Assembly: GCF_021290985.1 (NCBI RefSeq)
Contig: NZ_JAJOYU010000001.1
Span: 186,001 to 250,000, forward strand
Length of the DNA: 64,000 bases
Direction: 5' to 3'
Source of the DNA: Rheinheimera soli
Lineage (GTDB): Bacteria > Pseudomonadota > Gammaproteobacteria > Enterobacterales > Alteromonadaceae
In this document: positions 46,242-54,975 of the stretch, one piece after another
Position numbering within the stretch: position 1 is the stretch's first letter
Layout: the number at the start of each line of letters is the position of its first letter
Notes under the pieces: model-generated
The model's database searches: none
Seen by the model: only the letters and a program-made list of their open reading frames with translations
What the model was told of the DNA's origin: nothing
Made by a program: the position numbers and the translations under genes

Positions 46242-47952
46242 CTTCGGCTAACCAATTTTTAACGACCAATGAGGACAATTCAGGTTCATTCGCAACCAGA
46301 GCCCGAACCGCTTTTAACAGATCTTCATCACCATGCAAGTCTGGCAGCATCAATGTGCCATCCGCAGCGAAACCTACAGACTTCGCATCAAACTCGCGGG
46401 TTAACATATCCAGAGTATCGTCACCCAGATCCAGACCACTGCTTAAAGAAGATTCATCATAAACATCCTGAGTATCTTCAGGGTAAATCAGTTTCTTCAA
46501 CATTGGACGAACCACAGCAACAATCAACACGATAATAATCAGTGTACCCATCACCAGCTTCAGCATACGGGCAAACCATTCCTGCTCGTAAATAGGAGGT
46601 TCAACAGCTTCAGCCATAATACTGCGGGCAAAAGGCACAGAGACAACTTCTATAGTATCGCCCCGTTGTACATCAAAACCAATGCCTCCTTGCAATAAAC
46701 GACGGATATTGGCAATTTCAGCCTGAGAACGTATTTGTGGTTCAGTCACAGTGCCATCGGCTGCTGTTGTACCTGGCATATAATCCACAGCAACAGAAAC
46801 ACTGATCCGACGGATCACACCGGACTGCTGAGTCGAATGACTGATGGTGGTATCCAGTTCATAGTTACGGGTCATTTCTTTGGTATTGCGACCAGGCACC
46901 ACAGGTTTACTGGCATCCGCTCCCACTGCTTGTTCAGGAATAGCGCTGTTCAGTGGCGGCTGGTTGGTTAAAGCACCAGGAATGCCGCCTAAGCCACCAC
47001 CCACGCTGTTTTCTTCAATGCTCATTTCGCTGCGCACTGCAGGTAAATCAGGATTAAAACGTTTTTGCGTTTGTTCAACAGCAGTAAAATCCATTAATAA
47101 ATCAACCTGAGCTGTGTAGTTATCTACGCCCAGCACAGGGATTAAAATGGAGTCAATTTTCTGACGATATTCTTCTTCACGAGCGCGTTCCATCTCGTAT
47201 TCTTTGCGACTACGGGCTGATGACGCGTCTTGCGAGCCACTATTCAGCAGACGACCATTTTGATCCGTCACAGTCACACGGCTGGGTTCAAGACCTTGTA
47301 CCGCAGAAGCCACTAAATCGACTATCGAATCGACTTCACCGTCTTTTAAGCTTTTACCACCACGAACTGTCACCATTACAGTAGCTGACGGTTGTTTTTC
47401 ACGGCGGGCAAAAATATTCTCTTTTGGAATTGCCAGCAGCACACGGGCGGTAGCAATACTTTGGAATTGTTCGATAGTACGGGCCAGTTGCTGTTCGCGG
47501 CTGTGTTTTAACCGTTCCATCTCTAAACGCTGGCTGACGCCAAAACCACTGTCCTGCATCAGAATTTCATCGCCGGTGGTTTGTTGCTGCTGTAAACCAG
47601 CACGTGCCAGTTTCAGCTTAATATCCTGATATTCTTTACCGGACACCATCACCACCTGGCCTTCGAGTTTGTAATCTACTTTCTGGCTATCCAGATAGTC
47701 CAAAGTTTCAATCAGCTCTTTGGTTTCAAAAGTACCTAAAGGACGCATATCAGGCTCGCGGGCCCACAAAATAATCAGCACAGCTAATGCAATACAGATA
47801 GTTAAAGCGACAATCAGACTGATTTGCCGCACCATATCCATGCCACCGCCCATAGAGCCAAGGAAGCCGGATTTCTGCTCTTGCTGCACCGCAGTGCTGC
47901 TGCCAAAATCATCTGACGAAATTGCCAGTTCAGTTGAGGTACTTTCTGCCAC
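46234..47952 (-). CDS. fliF: Flagellar MS-ring protein FliF
   Basis: 572 residues. Membrane spans near 42-65 (ISLIVALTICIALAVLIILW) and near 465-485 (LVMGTLIIIVLIVAVVRPML) flank the periplasmic ring-building domains (IPKENIFARREKQPSATVMV). The C-terminal FliG-binding tail ends LVVKNWLAEDE. 16 bases after fliE. Confidence 0.96.
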   Translation of the reverse strand: MAESTSTELAISSDDFGSSTAVQQEQKSGFLGSMGGGMDMVRQISLIVALTICIALAVLIILWAREPDMRPLGTFETKELIETLDYLDSQKVDYKLEGQVVMVSGKEYQDIKLKLARAGLQQQQTTGDEILMQDSGFGVSQRLEMERLKHSREQQLARTIEQFQSIATARVLLAIPKENIFARREKQPSATVMVTVRGGKSLKDGEVDSIVDLVASAVQGLEPSRVTVTDQNGRLLNSGSQDASSARSRKEYEMERAREEEYRQKIDSILIPVLGVDNYTAQVDLLMDFTAVEQTQKRFNPDLPAVRSEMSIEENSVGGGLGGIPGALTNQPPLNSAIPEQAVGADASKPVVPGRNTKEMTRNYELDTTISHSTQQSGVIRRISVSVAVDYMPGTTAADGTVTEPQIRSQAEIANIRRLLQGGIGFDVQRGDTIEVVSVPFARSIMAEAVEPPIYEQEWFARMLKLVMGTLIIIVLIVAVVRPMLKKLIYPEDTQDVYDESSLSSGLDLGDDTLDMLTREFDAKSVGFAADGTLMLPDLHGDEDLLKAVRALVANEPELSSLVVKNWLAEDE

Positions 47953-47968
47953 GTTTTAATCCCCCGCC

Positions 47969-48310
47969 TTAGACCGGCATCGACATAATTTCTTTATAGG
48001 CTTCAACCAGCTTGGTTCGCACCTGCACTGTGGCTTCAAAGGCTAAAGAGGCTTTTTGCCCGGCAATCATGGCCTGAGCCAAAGACACTTTAGGGTCACC
48101 CATTTCAACGGCCGTACTAAGTTGCCGACTCTCTCCTTGCAAGCCATTCACTTTATCCAGCGCACCTTTGAGCATGGCGGAGAAATCAGATTGGCTGGTA
48201 TTTTGCTCAGGGATAGCCGGAATGGCCATTTCTGAAGGCACACTTCGGGCTTGTGAAGCGAGGGACTGAAGTTCCTGATAAAGACTGTGACCTTGACCTT
48301 GAATGTTCAT
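47969..48310 (-). CDS. fliE: Flagellar hook-basal body protein FliE
   Basis: 113 residues with FSAMLKGALDKVNGLQ and the C-terminal QAMIAGQKASLAFEATVQVR followed by NKLVEAYKEIM-like sequence (here TKLVEAYKEIMSMPV). It joins the MS ring to the rod. First gene of the fliEFGHIJ operon behind a sigma-54 promoter. Confidence 0.95.
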   Translation of the reverse strand: MNIQGQGHSLYQELQSLASQARSVPSEMAIPAIPEQNTSQSDFSAMLKGALDKVNGLQGESRQLSTAVEMGDPKVSLAQAMIAGQKASLAFEATVQVRTKLVEAYKEIMSMPV

Positions 48311-48360
48311 CTGCTGTGACCTGTCAAAATATTGCTATTACTACGATTAACAGAGATAAA

Positions 48361-48375
48361 GCAGGGATCGTGCCA
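48361..48375 (-). promoter_or_regulatory. Sigma-54 promoter of the fliEFGHIJ operon
   Basis: Minus strand TGGCACGATCCCTGC, a full match to the -24 element TGGCACG with GC at -12 and the required ten-base spacing. The expected start site is near 48349, about 39 bases before fliE. Confidence 0.85.
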
Positions 48376-48521
48376 GTATTGAGGGTCTGAACTTTGGCTC
48401 TGCTCTTAATAGGGTTTCAAGGAGGCTGCAGAGTTTAAATGTCAATTTAAAACAGTTACTTAAATTAAAGCAAGGAAGGTTAGGCAGGGGCTGAAATACT
48501 GATTTGAAGGCAGTAAACAGA

Positions 48522-48545
48522 AGGTCAGAGCCGAAGCTCTGACCT
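48522..48545 (-). terminator. Terminator hairpin after flrC
   Basis: A ten-base perfect stem AGGTCAGAGC/GCTCTGACCT closes on a four-base loop that reads TTCG on the minus strand, six bases past the flrC stop. The following tract is only moderately T-rich. Confidence 0.65.
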
Positions 48546-48551
48546 GTGGGT

Positions 48552-49907
48552 TTAAGCAGGTAACTGAATACCAGACTCTCGCATCCGGGCCAGTTTGTAT
48601 CTTAAGGTACGGGCACTGATCCCCAACCGCTCGGCCACTTCTTTGCGGCTATTGGCACAAGCACGCATAGTTTCCAGAATAATACGGTGTTCCTGCTCGT
48701 AAATTTCAGATTTAAACACACTGACATCCAGCTCACCGGCCTGAGTCAGAGCTGCATCAGGCATGCTGTCCATCATATTGGGGGCTGATTCCAACAAAAT
48801 GTCGGCCGCATTAATTTGTTCGCCATCACAAATAATCAGTGCGCGTTGTACTATGTTATCCAACTCACGCACATTACCTGGCCAGTAATGTTGCGTCAGT
48901 TTGTGCTGAGCTGCATAACTTAACAGAGGCTGAGGCATACCTGTGCTACGACAATGCCTTTCTAATAAATGCATCGCCAGCGGCACTATGTCAGCCGGAC
49001 GTTCTGCTAATGCAGTCCAGGTCAGAGGGAATACGTTCAGACGATAGTACAAATCTTCGCGGAATTTGCCTTCGGCCACAGCTTGTTTTAAATCTCTGTT
49101 ACTTGTGGCAATCACCCGCACATCCAGTTTAATAGTTTTACGTGCACCTAAACGCTCCACTTCGCGTTCCTGCAACACCCGCAGTAATTTCGCCTGCAGG
49201 TTTAAATCCATTTCACTGATTTCATCCAGCAAAATAGTACCTTGCTGGGCTTGTTCAAACTTGCCGGGGCAAGCCTGTATAGCGCCGGTAAAAGCACCTT
49301 TTTCGTAACCAAACAAGGTGGCTTCCAGCATATTTTCCGGAATAGCAGCACAGTTAATAGCCACAAAAGGACCATCGGGACGACCACTTTGCTGATGGAT
49401 ATAACGTGCCAGAACTTCTTTACCAGAACCACTTGGCCCCAACACCAGCACATTGGCATCAGAACGGGCGACTTTCGCTGCCAATTTGACCAGCTGTTTG
49501 CCCTGCTCTGAATGCACTACAGGTTCAATAGTCGCCACTTCTGCGCCTAACGCATAGCGGCTTACCATATTGATCAGTACTTCAGGAGAAAATGGTTTCG
49601 CCAGATAATCCACAGCACCATTGCGTATTGCCACTACCGCGTCATTGACGTTAGCGTAAGCCGTCATCATCAACACAGGCAAAGAGGGGTAATTCAGTTT
49701 CACCGTCTTGAGTAAATCTAAACCTGACATAGTGCCCATTTGCACATCACTGATCAGCAAAGAGATTTTATGCTCTTTTAACAGCTGCAAGCCTTGTTCA
49801 GCACTTTGGGCTGGCACCACCTGATAATTCGCCAGACTCAGCGTGTCACACAATGCTTCGCGTAAACCGGCATCATCTTCAACGACCAAAATACTAGTTG
49901 TTTGCAT
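48552..49907 (-). CDS. flrC: Sigma-54-dependent response regulator FlrC
   Basis: 451 residues. The receiver has phospho-acceptor Asp54 in LISDVQMGTMSG. The AAA+ domain has GPSGSGKEVLARYIH (Walker A), [10 protein letters not shown] (sigma-54 contact loop) and ILLDEISEMDL (Walker B). A C-terminal Fis-type HTH (RKEVAERLGISARTLRYKL) ends it. In Vibrio/Shewanella FlrC, phosphorylated by FlrB, activates class III genes including flagellin and hook genes. Overlaps flrB by 14 bases. Confidence 0.94.
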   Translation of the reverse strand: MQTTSILVVEDDAGLREALCDTLSLANYQVVPAQSAEQGLQLLKEHKISLLISDVQMGTMSGLDLLKTVKLNYPSLPVLMMTAYANVNDAVVAIRNGAVDYLAKPFSPEVLINMVSRYALGAEVATIEPVVHSEQGKQLVKLAAKVARSDANVLVLGPSGSGKEVLARYIHQQSGRPDGPFVAINCAAIPENMLEATLFGYEKGAFTGAIQACPGKFEQAQQGTILLDEISEMDLNLQAKLLRVLQEREVERLGARKTIKLDVRVIATSNRDLKQAVAEGKFREDLYYRLNVFPLTWTALAERPADIVPLAMHLLERHCRSTGMPQPLLSYAAQHKLTQHYWPGNVRELDNIVQRALIICDGEQINAADILLESAPNMMDSMPDAALTQAGELDVSVFKSEIYEQEHRIILETMRACANSRKEVAERLGISARTLRYKLARMRESGIQLPA

Positions 49908-51012
49908 AACTTAACTCCTGACCTGCAGTTACAGGCACATAGACGGGAAACAATAATTCAAAACGAGCGCCCCCCTGGGCTGAAGTGCAATAACGAATAG
50001 TGCCATTGTGAGAGTGAGCCACGGCCTGCACAACCGCCAGTCCAAGGCCAGTGCCCTGACTACGGGTGGTAAAAAAGGGTTCAAAAATTTGTTGTTGTAA
50101 ATGCTCTGGTACACCAGGGCCATTGTCTTCGACCGCTATCATCACTAACTGAGGATTAACAGTATCTAAGCGGGCTTCGAGTTTCAGCACCGCCCCCTGA
50201 CCAATGATTTGCATGCTGTTTTGCAATAAATTCTGAATAGCACCAGCTAAGCTGCGTGGGTTTCCCAGAATTTGCACATCAGGTTCTGGTAGCTGCACAC
50301 TGATTTGACTTTGCTGTTGCTCCACCAAAGCCTCAACACCTGCAAACACCTCGGTCAGCAGTTGCTGCAAAGATAAGGCTTCTACTTGCTGCTCTCGTCC
50401 TGCGCGGGCAAATAACAGCATGTCATTGACCTGCTGTTCTAAATCCACCAGACGGGCCACCAGCTTATGCTGAAATTGCTCACGCGAATTTGGGTTCAAT
50501 TTAGGACTGGTTAAATTCTGGGCATATAACAAAGCTGAGGATAATGGAGTGCGGATTTGATGCGCCAAGGACGCCATCATTTTGCCAAGGGTAGATAAAC
50601 GCTGTAAATGAGCCAGTCGGCTTTGCAACTGACGGGTTTCAGTCAGATCAGTTAATACAATCAACTGCCCTGCTTCAGGCTCTAAGGAACTGATTGCCAG
50701 TTTGACTCTGCGCCCATCTAATAAGGACACTTCCATACCGTCATCGCTGCGGGGCCGGAACGAGCGCGCTATCACATCCAGCCAGCGCTGCCCCACTAAG
50801 GGTTCGCCTAAGATAGAAATAGCAACGGGATTAGCCTCAGCCACATAACCCCGCTCATCCAGCACTATAACGGCTGTTGGCAGGTTATTGACTAAATGCT
50901 GCAGGCGACGGGCCTGACGGGCCGTATGAATGGCAGTTGCTGCCGGTACTTCTGGCTGCGCTTGTGGCTGCATTTCTGCTGCAACATAAGCATAAGCTTT
51001 GGCGGTACTCAT
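49894..51012 (-). CDS. flrB: Sensor histidine kinase FlrB
   Basis: 372 residues, no membrane span. A PAS-like domain (LVNNLPTAVIVLDERGYVAE) is followed by the phospho-His151 in MASLAHQIRTPLSSALLYAQ and the ATPase with VEDNGPGVPEHLQQQIFEPF and TGLGLAVVQAVAHSH. A cytosolic kinase partner of FlrC. Confidence 0.94.
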   Translation of the reverse strand: MSTAKAYAYVAAEMQPQAQPEVPAATAIHTARQARRLQHLVNNLPTAVIVLDERGYVAEANPVAISILGEPLVGQRWLDVIARSFRPRSDDGMEVSLLDGRRVKLAISSLEPEAGQLIVLTDLTETRQLQSRLAHLQRLSTLGKMMASLAHQIRTPLSSALLYAQNLTSPKLNPNSREQFQHKLVARLVDLEQQVNDMLLFARAGREQQVEALSLQQLLTEVFAGVEALVEQQQSQISVQLPEPDVQILGNPRSLAGAIQNLLQNSMQIIGQGAVLKLEARLDTVNPQLVMIAVEDNGPGVPEHLQQQIFEPFFTTRSQGTGLGLAVVQAVAHSHNGTIRYCTSAQGGARFELLFPVYVPVTAGQELSYANN

Positions 51013-51050
51013 AACGTCTCTGCAAATGAATTGACACTAGCCATTCAAAT

Positions 51051-51065
51051 GCACAAGACATGCCA
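51051..51065 (-). promoter_or_regulatory. Sigma-54 promoter of flrBC
   Basis: Minus strand TGGCATGTCTTGTGC with GG and GC separated by ten bases and A following. The start site is expected near 51039, about 27 bases before the flrB ATG. It fits activation of flrBC by FlrA, the known hierarchy in this group. Confidence 0.75.
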
Positions 51066-51134
51066 CAATTCATTACAGATTTAAGGTATGTAAAATCAAT
51101 AACTTAACAGGTCATTTTTTTGACAGTTCAGCTA

Positions 51135-52586
51135 TCAGGCTTGGCTTTCATCACGCATTAAATTGTATTTACGCATCTTCTCTACCAGAGTTGTACGGCG
51201 CAAACACAGAACATCTGCAGCTCTTGCAACTACATAGTCGTGCCGTTCCAGTGCCTGAGTAATTAAAGAAATTTCCAGTTCAGCTAAAAACTCTTTTAAA
51301 TCCATGCCCTGCTCCGGCAAGACTTCAATGCTGCCTGCTTGAGGGAAAATCAGCTCGTCAGTGCTTTCGTCGTCATCGTCACTGCTTTGGAATAATTCGT
51401 TAATGGCATCCCGCTCCAGCAAGGCATCCGGATAAACAGGCACATAAGTTTCCACTTCCAGATGGCGGTATTTTTGTGGGAGTTCAGCCACATCCACCAC
51501 TTGATTTGGAAACATAATAGCCATACGTTCCACCAGATTAGCCAGCTCACGCACATTACCAGGCCATGGGTGCAGTTTTAAACTCTCCAGCGCCCTTTCG
51601 GTAAATTTTACTTTGGCATGACCTTGCTGCTCAGTGCGGATAATCAGTTCCTGTACCAACAAAGGTAAGTCATCGCTTCTGTCACGTAAAGCCGGGGTTT
51701 CAATAGGAAAGACATTCAGGCGATAAAATAAGTCTTCACGAAAACGCCCTTCTTCAATCATGTTTTCCAGCGCTCTATGAGTCGCCGCAATAATACGCAC
51801 ATCAGCACGAATAGGCTGACTGCCGCCTACCCGCTCATAAATCCGCTCTTGCAGCACTCTTAATAACTTCACCTGCATAGGCAAAGGCATATCACCAATT
51901 TCATCCAGAAACAGAGTTCCGCCCTGTGCCAATTCAAAGCGGCCTTTACGGGTGGAAATCGCACCGGTAAAAGCACCTTTTTCATGACCAAACAACTCGC
52001 TTTCTAATAGTTCGGCCGGAATAGCACCACAGTTCAGTGGTACAAAAGGCCCCTGATGACGGTTTGATAACACATGAATATTACGGGCAACCACTTCTTT
52101 TCCTGTGCCTGAATCTCCAAGAATTAATACATTTGCGTCAGTTTTGGCCACTTGTTGGATCAGGAAACGGACCTGCTGCATAGCCTGAGTTTGGCCAACC
52201 ATGCCAATAAAACGCGATTGCTCACATTGGCCTTTCTGGCCTGGCAATAACCGTTGGTACTCCTGACAATCCCGCAGTAACTGGGTAAAAGAAGCGTAAG
52301 AGAAAGGTTCGGTCAGTAAGCCAACCACATTGGCTAAACCTAAATGATGTTTCAGAGTTTCACCCAGCAACAAAAAAGCACAAGCCGGATAACGACGGAT
52401 CAGCTGTTCATGATCCTGACTGGACAAAGCCCCTAATAAAATCACAGCTTGTGAGCCTGCATGTAAATGCTGGTCCAGTTCGTGGTAGTTCAACAACTGA
52501 TGAGTTTCAGAAATAAAACTCAGCACAGCGCCTAAACGAGAGGTTCGTTGTTCCTGCTGATCAAGAATGTAGAGCTTGGTGGTCAT
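51135..52586 (-). CDS. flrA: Master flagellar activator FlrA (FleQ family)
   Basis: 483 residues. The N-terminal receiver-like domain lacks a phospho-acceptor Asp ([10 protein letters not shown] at the expected place), as in FleQ/FlrA. The AAA+ domain has [25 protein letters not shown] and [11 protein letters not shown]. The C-terminal HTH is [20 protein letters not shown]. It starts the flagellar cascade with sigma-54, is restrained by FlhG, and may respond to cyclic di-GMP as FleQ does (family knowledge). Its gene is alone in its unit, between the flagellin gene and flrBC. Confidence 0.94.
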   Translation of the reverse strand: MTTKLYILDQQEQRTSRLGAVLSFISETHQLLNYHELDQHLHAGSQAVILLGALSSQDHEQLIRRYPACAFLLLGETLKHHLGLANVVGLLTEPFSYASFTQLLRDCQEYQRLLPGQKGQCEQSRFIGMVGQTQAMQQVRFLIQQVAKTDANVLILGDSGTGKEVVARNIHVLSNRHQGPFVPLNCGAIPAELLESELFGHEKGAFTGAISTRKGRFELAQGGTLFLDEIGDMPLPMQVKLLRVLQERIYERVGGSQPIRADVRIIAATHRALENMIEEGRFREDLFYRLNVFPIETPALRDRSDDLPLLVQELIIRTEQQGHAKVKFTERALESLKLHPWPGNVRELANLVERMAIMFPNQVVDVAELPQKYRHLEVETYVPVYPDALLERDAINELFQSSDDDDESTDELIFPQAGSIEVLPEQGMDLKEFLAELEISLITQALERHDYVVARAADVLCLRRTTLVEKMRKYNLMRDESQA

Positions 52587-52646
52587 AAGACTCAGACTTT
52601 TACTGCTTTTTTATCATTCTACAAAGCTTGTCTGAGGTTGCAAGGT

Positions 52647-52690
52647 AAAACGCTATTTTTTTGACACTGGTGTCAAAAAAATAGCGTTTT
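52647..52690. terminator. 44-base inverted repeat between flagellin and flrA
   Basis: Two perfect 21-base arms around a two-base centre. The core reads TTTTTTTGACAC-TG-GTGTCAAAAAAA and the outer ends are AAAACGC/GCGTTTT. It begins 25 bases after the flagellin stop and ends about 60 bases before flrA, so it can be a terminator for flagellin and also sit in the flrA control region. Confidence 0.6.
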
Positions 52691-52714
52691 ATAAGAGGAA
52701 AACAGAATTAAAAA

Positions 52715-53512
52715 TTAAGCTAACAGCTTTAAGGCTTGTTGTTCAGAAACACGGCCCTGGCTAATCACAGAAATAGAAGCTTGTTCACGAACACCGGCTG
52801 CCACTTGTTCTGTGACCGCTTTAGCATAATCCAGATCCTGAATACGGCTGATGGCTTCCTGCTCGTTTACATTCTGCGTTTGCAAATTACGGGCTGTAGA
52901 CTGTAAAGCGTTAATAGTAGCGCCTAAATCCGTTCTGTTGTTATCCACCAGTTGTGAAGAACTCTGAATAGACTTCAGCGAAGCCTCTGCACTTTCGGCA
53001 GAAGACAAATCAATACTAAAAGCACCTGAATCAGTTAACTTAGTGGATAAATCCTGAGTTTTAATACTGATACTGCCATTGCCTGTTCCTACAGGGATAG
53101 AGCCATCCTGATCAAATAATTTGATGCCGGCAAATTCAGTATTTTTAATTTGGTCCTGAATACTGGCGGAGTAAGCATCAGCTTGTTTTTGCAAGGCCTG
53201 ACGGTCTGAAGCAGTTAAAATACCACTACCAGCCTGCACAGCTAAACGGCCCATTTCATTCAGATTATCTGTCACGCCCTGCAAGCCTTGATCGGCCACA
53301 GTAGCTAAAGAGATACCATCGTACACATTCTGGGTGCCCTGAGCTGAAGCATTGGCACTCTGAGTTAAACGGTTGGCAATTTGTAATCCGGCAGCATCGT
53401 CAGCAGCGCTGTTGATACGACGTGCAGTGGCTAATTTCTTCAGCAAATTTTCAGATTCATTGGAATTGAATTTCAGCTGGTTTTCATTGGCGAAAGAGCT
53501 ACCGATTTTCAT
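52715..53512 (-). CDS. Short divergent flagellin
   Basis: 265 residues. The conserved block RINSAADDAAGLQIANRLTQ (32-51) and the C-terminal coiled region (ISRIQDLDYAKAVTEQVAAG, then EQASISVISQGRVSEQQALK) identify a flagellin. Unusual are the start MKIGSSFANENQLKFNSNES in place of the common INTN...SL...QR start, KLATARRINSAAD in place of RLSSGLRINSAAD, and LNEMGRLAVQ where filament flagellins usually have QRIRELAVQ. The central variable part is very short. fliD, fliS and flaG, common neighbours, are absent. A minor or specialised filament subunit is possible. No clear sigma-28 or sigma-54 promoter is visible upstream. Confidence 0.85.
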   Translation of the reverse strand: MKIGSSFANENQLKFNSNESENLLKKLATARRINSAADDAAGLQIANRLTQSANASAQGTQNVYDGISLATVADQGLQGVTDNLNEMGRLAVQAGSGILTASDRQALQKQADAYSASIQDQIKNTEFAGIKLFDQDGSIPVGTGNGSISIKTQDLSTKLTDSGAFSIDLSSAESAEASLKSIQSSSQLVDNNRTDLGATINALQSTARNLQTQNVNEQEAISRIQDLDYAKAVTEQVAAGVREQASISVISQGRVSEQQALKLLA

Positions 53513-53826
53513 ACTACTACCTCAGGCTATTCCGAAACGGATTGGCTATGAAAGGAGTCTACCTCAAAATGAGCTGTCTGCCCAAGCTTTAAACTGTGCT
53601 TTTTTTAGACAATAAAGTTATAACCAGATGATTCTAAGCTAAGCGCCTATTTAAAAAGGATTTTTTAATAGTGGAATAAATTATGCTAAGGTTTGTTACA
53701 GTGGGTATAGATCCAATATGACTGTCAGTTTTATGACGACAAGAGCACATTGTGAAACACCACAAATGTGGGTCACAAAGTTCTTACTTGCGGCAGACAG
53801 AACAATTACAACAAACTGGGGCGAAC
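53513..53826. other. Intergenic region between flagellin and the pse operon
   Basis: 314 bases between divergent genes. It should hold promoters for both. A weak -10-like TATGCT near 53682 on the plus strand could serve pseC. No sigma-28 match (TAAA-N15-GCCGATAA) was found on the flagellin side. A GTG at 53752 opens the pseC frame 25 codons earlier but adds residues foreign to the family. Confidence 0.4.
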
Positions 53827-54975
53827 ATGATTCTTTACGGTAAACAATGTATAAGTGATGCCGATATCAACGCTGTAGTTGACGTCCTTAAAAATAGTAA
53901 CCTGACGCAGGGGCCTAAAATCAAAGAGTTTGAGAAGGCCATTAGCGACTATACCAATTGTAAGTTTGCTGTTGCCGTTAACAGCGCAACTTCCGCCTTG
54001 CATATCGCAAACTTAGCCTTAGGCGTAGGCCCTGGAGATCTGGTTTGGACATCCCCAATAACATTCGTGGCTTCGGCAAATAGTGCTCTTTATTGCGGGG
54101 CATCGATTGACTTTGTAGATGTGGACATAGCCACAGGAAATATGTGTACATTGTCCTTAGCTGCGAAACTGGCACAAGCCAAACAGCAAGGCAGACTCCC
54201 TAAAGTGGTCATACCCGTCCATCTGGCTGGCCATAGCTGTGATATGGAAGAGATTGATAAACTTGCCAAAATATACGGATTTCGAGTTATTGAGGATGCC
54301 TCTCATGCAATAGGAGGTAGTTTCAATCACAAAAAAATTGGAGCATGTGAATTCAGCGATATATGTGTATTCAGTTTCCATCCTGTAAAAATAATAACTA
54401 CAGCTGAGGGAGGATTAGCCACAACAAATGACCCTGAGTTAGCAAAAACTTTAATGATGTTGCGCAGTCACGGTATAACAAAAGAACAAAATGAACTGGT
54501 GAGACTAGATGAGGGAGATTGGTATTATGAACAACATAGCCTTGGTTTCAACTATAGAATCACTGATTTACAGGCAGCTCTGGGCTTAAGCCAACTGAAA
54601 TCGATAGACAGCTTTACTGCCAGAAGAAACACCTTATCAGGTCAATACCGAAAATTACTTAAAGAGCAGCCACTGGACATAGTTGAACCTTTACACGATT
54701 GTTTTAGCGCAAGACATCTGCAAATCATAAAGCTTCATGATGAATCAATTAGACGAAGTGTTTTTGATACTATGAGAGCTAGAGGGATTCAGGTTCATGT
54801 CCACTATTTTCCTGTACATCTACAGCCTTTTTATACAAACCTTGGATTTAAGGAAGGCGATTTCCCCAAAGCTGAACTATTTTACAAAAAGATTCTTACG
54901 TTACCCCTTCATCCTCAACTTTCAGAGGATGAAATTGATTTTGTTTGTTCAAACCTCATTGAGCTTTTACATTAA
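53827..54975 (+). CDS. pseC: UDP-4-amino-4,6-dideoxy-N-acetyl-L-altrosamine transaminase PseC
   Basis: 382 residues from the ATG at 53827 (GGGG just upstream, normal family start MILYGKQCISDADINAVVDV). DegT-fold PLP enzyme with VNSATSALHIANLALGVGPG, RVIEDASHAIGG and the PLP lysine 188 in FSFHPVKIITTAEGG. The HPVKIITTAEGG form is typical of PseC. It aminates C4 of the keto-sugar made by PseB, the second step to CMP-pseudaminic acid. No pseB lies beside it. It heads the operon, and its stop is directly followed by the pseF start. Confidence 0.92.
   Translation: MILYGKQCISDADINAVVDVLKNSNLTQGPKIKEFEKAISDYTNCKFAVAVNSATSALHIANLALGVGPGDLVWTSPITFVASANSALYCGASIDFVDVDIATGNMCTLSLAAKLAQAKQQGRLPKVVIPVHLAGHSCDMEEIDKLAKIYGFRVIEDASHAIGGSFNHKKIGACEFSDICVFSFHPVKIITTAEGGLATTNDPELAKTLMMLRSHGITKEQNELVRLDEGDWYYEQHSLGFNYRITDLQAALGLSQLKSIDSFTARRNTLSGQYRKLLKEQPLDIVEPLHDCFSARHLQIIKLHDESIRRSVFDTMRARGIQVHVHYFPVHLQPFYTNLGFKEGDFPKAELFYKKILTLPLHPQLSEDEIDFVCSNLIELLH

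Noticed and set aside
52647-52690. Palindrome considered as a FleQ/FlrA box
   Set aside because: The half-sites TTGACAC/GTGTCAA are in the opposite orientation from the GTCAAT...ATTGAC-type FleQ box that I recall.
53752-53826. GTG start of pseC 25 codons upstream
   Set aside because: The additional residues do not fit the family. ATG 53827 gives the normal N-terminus.
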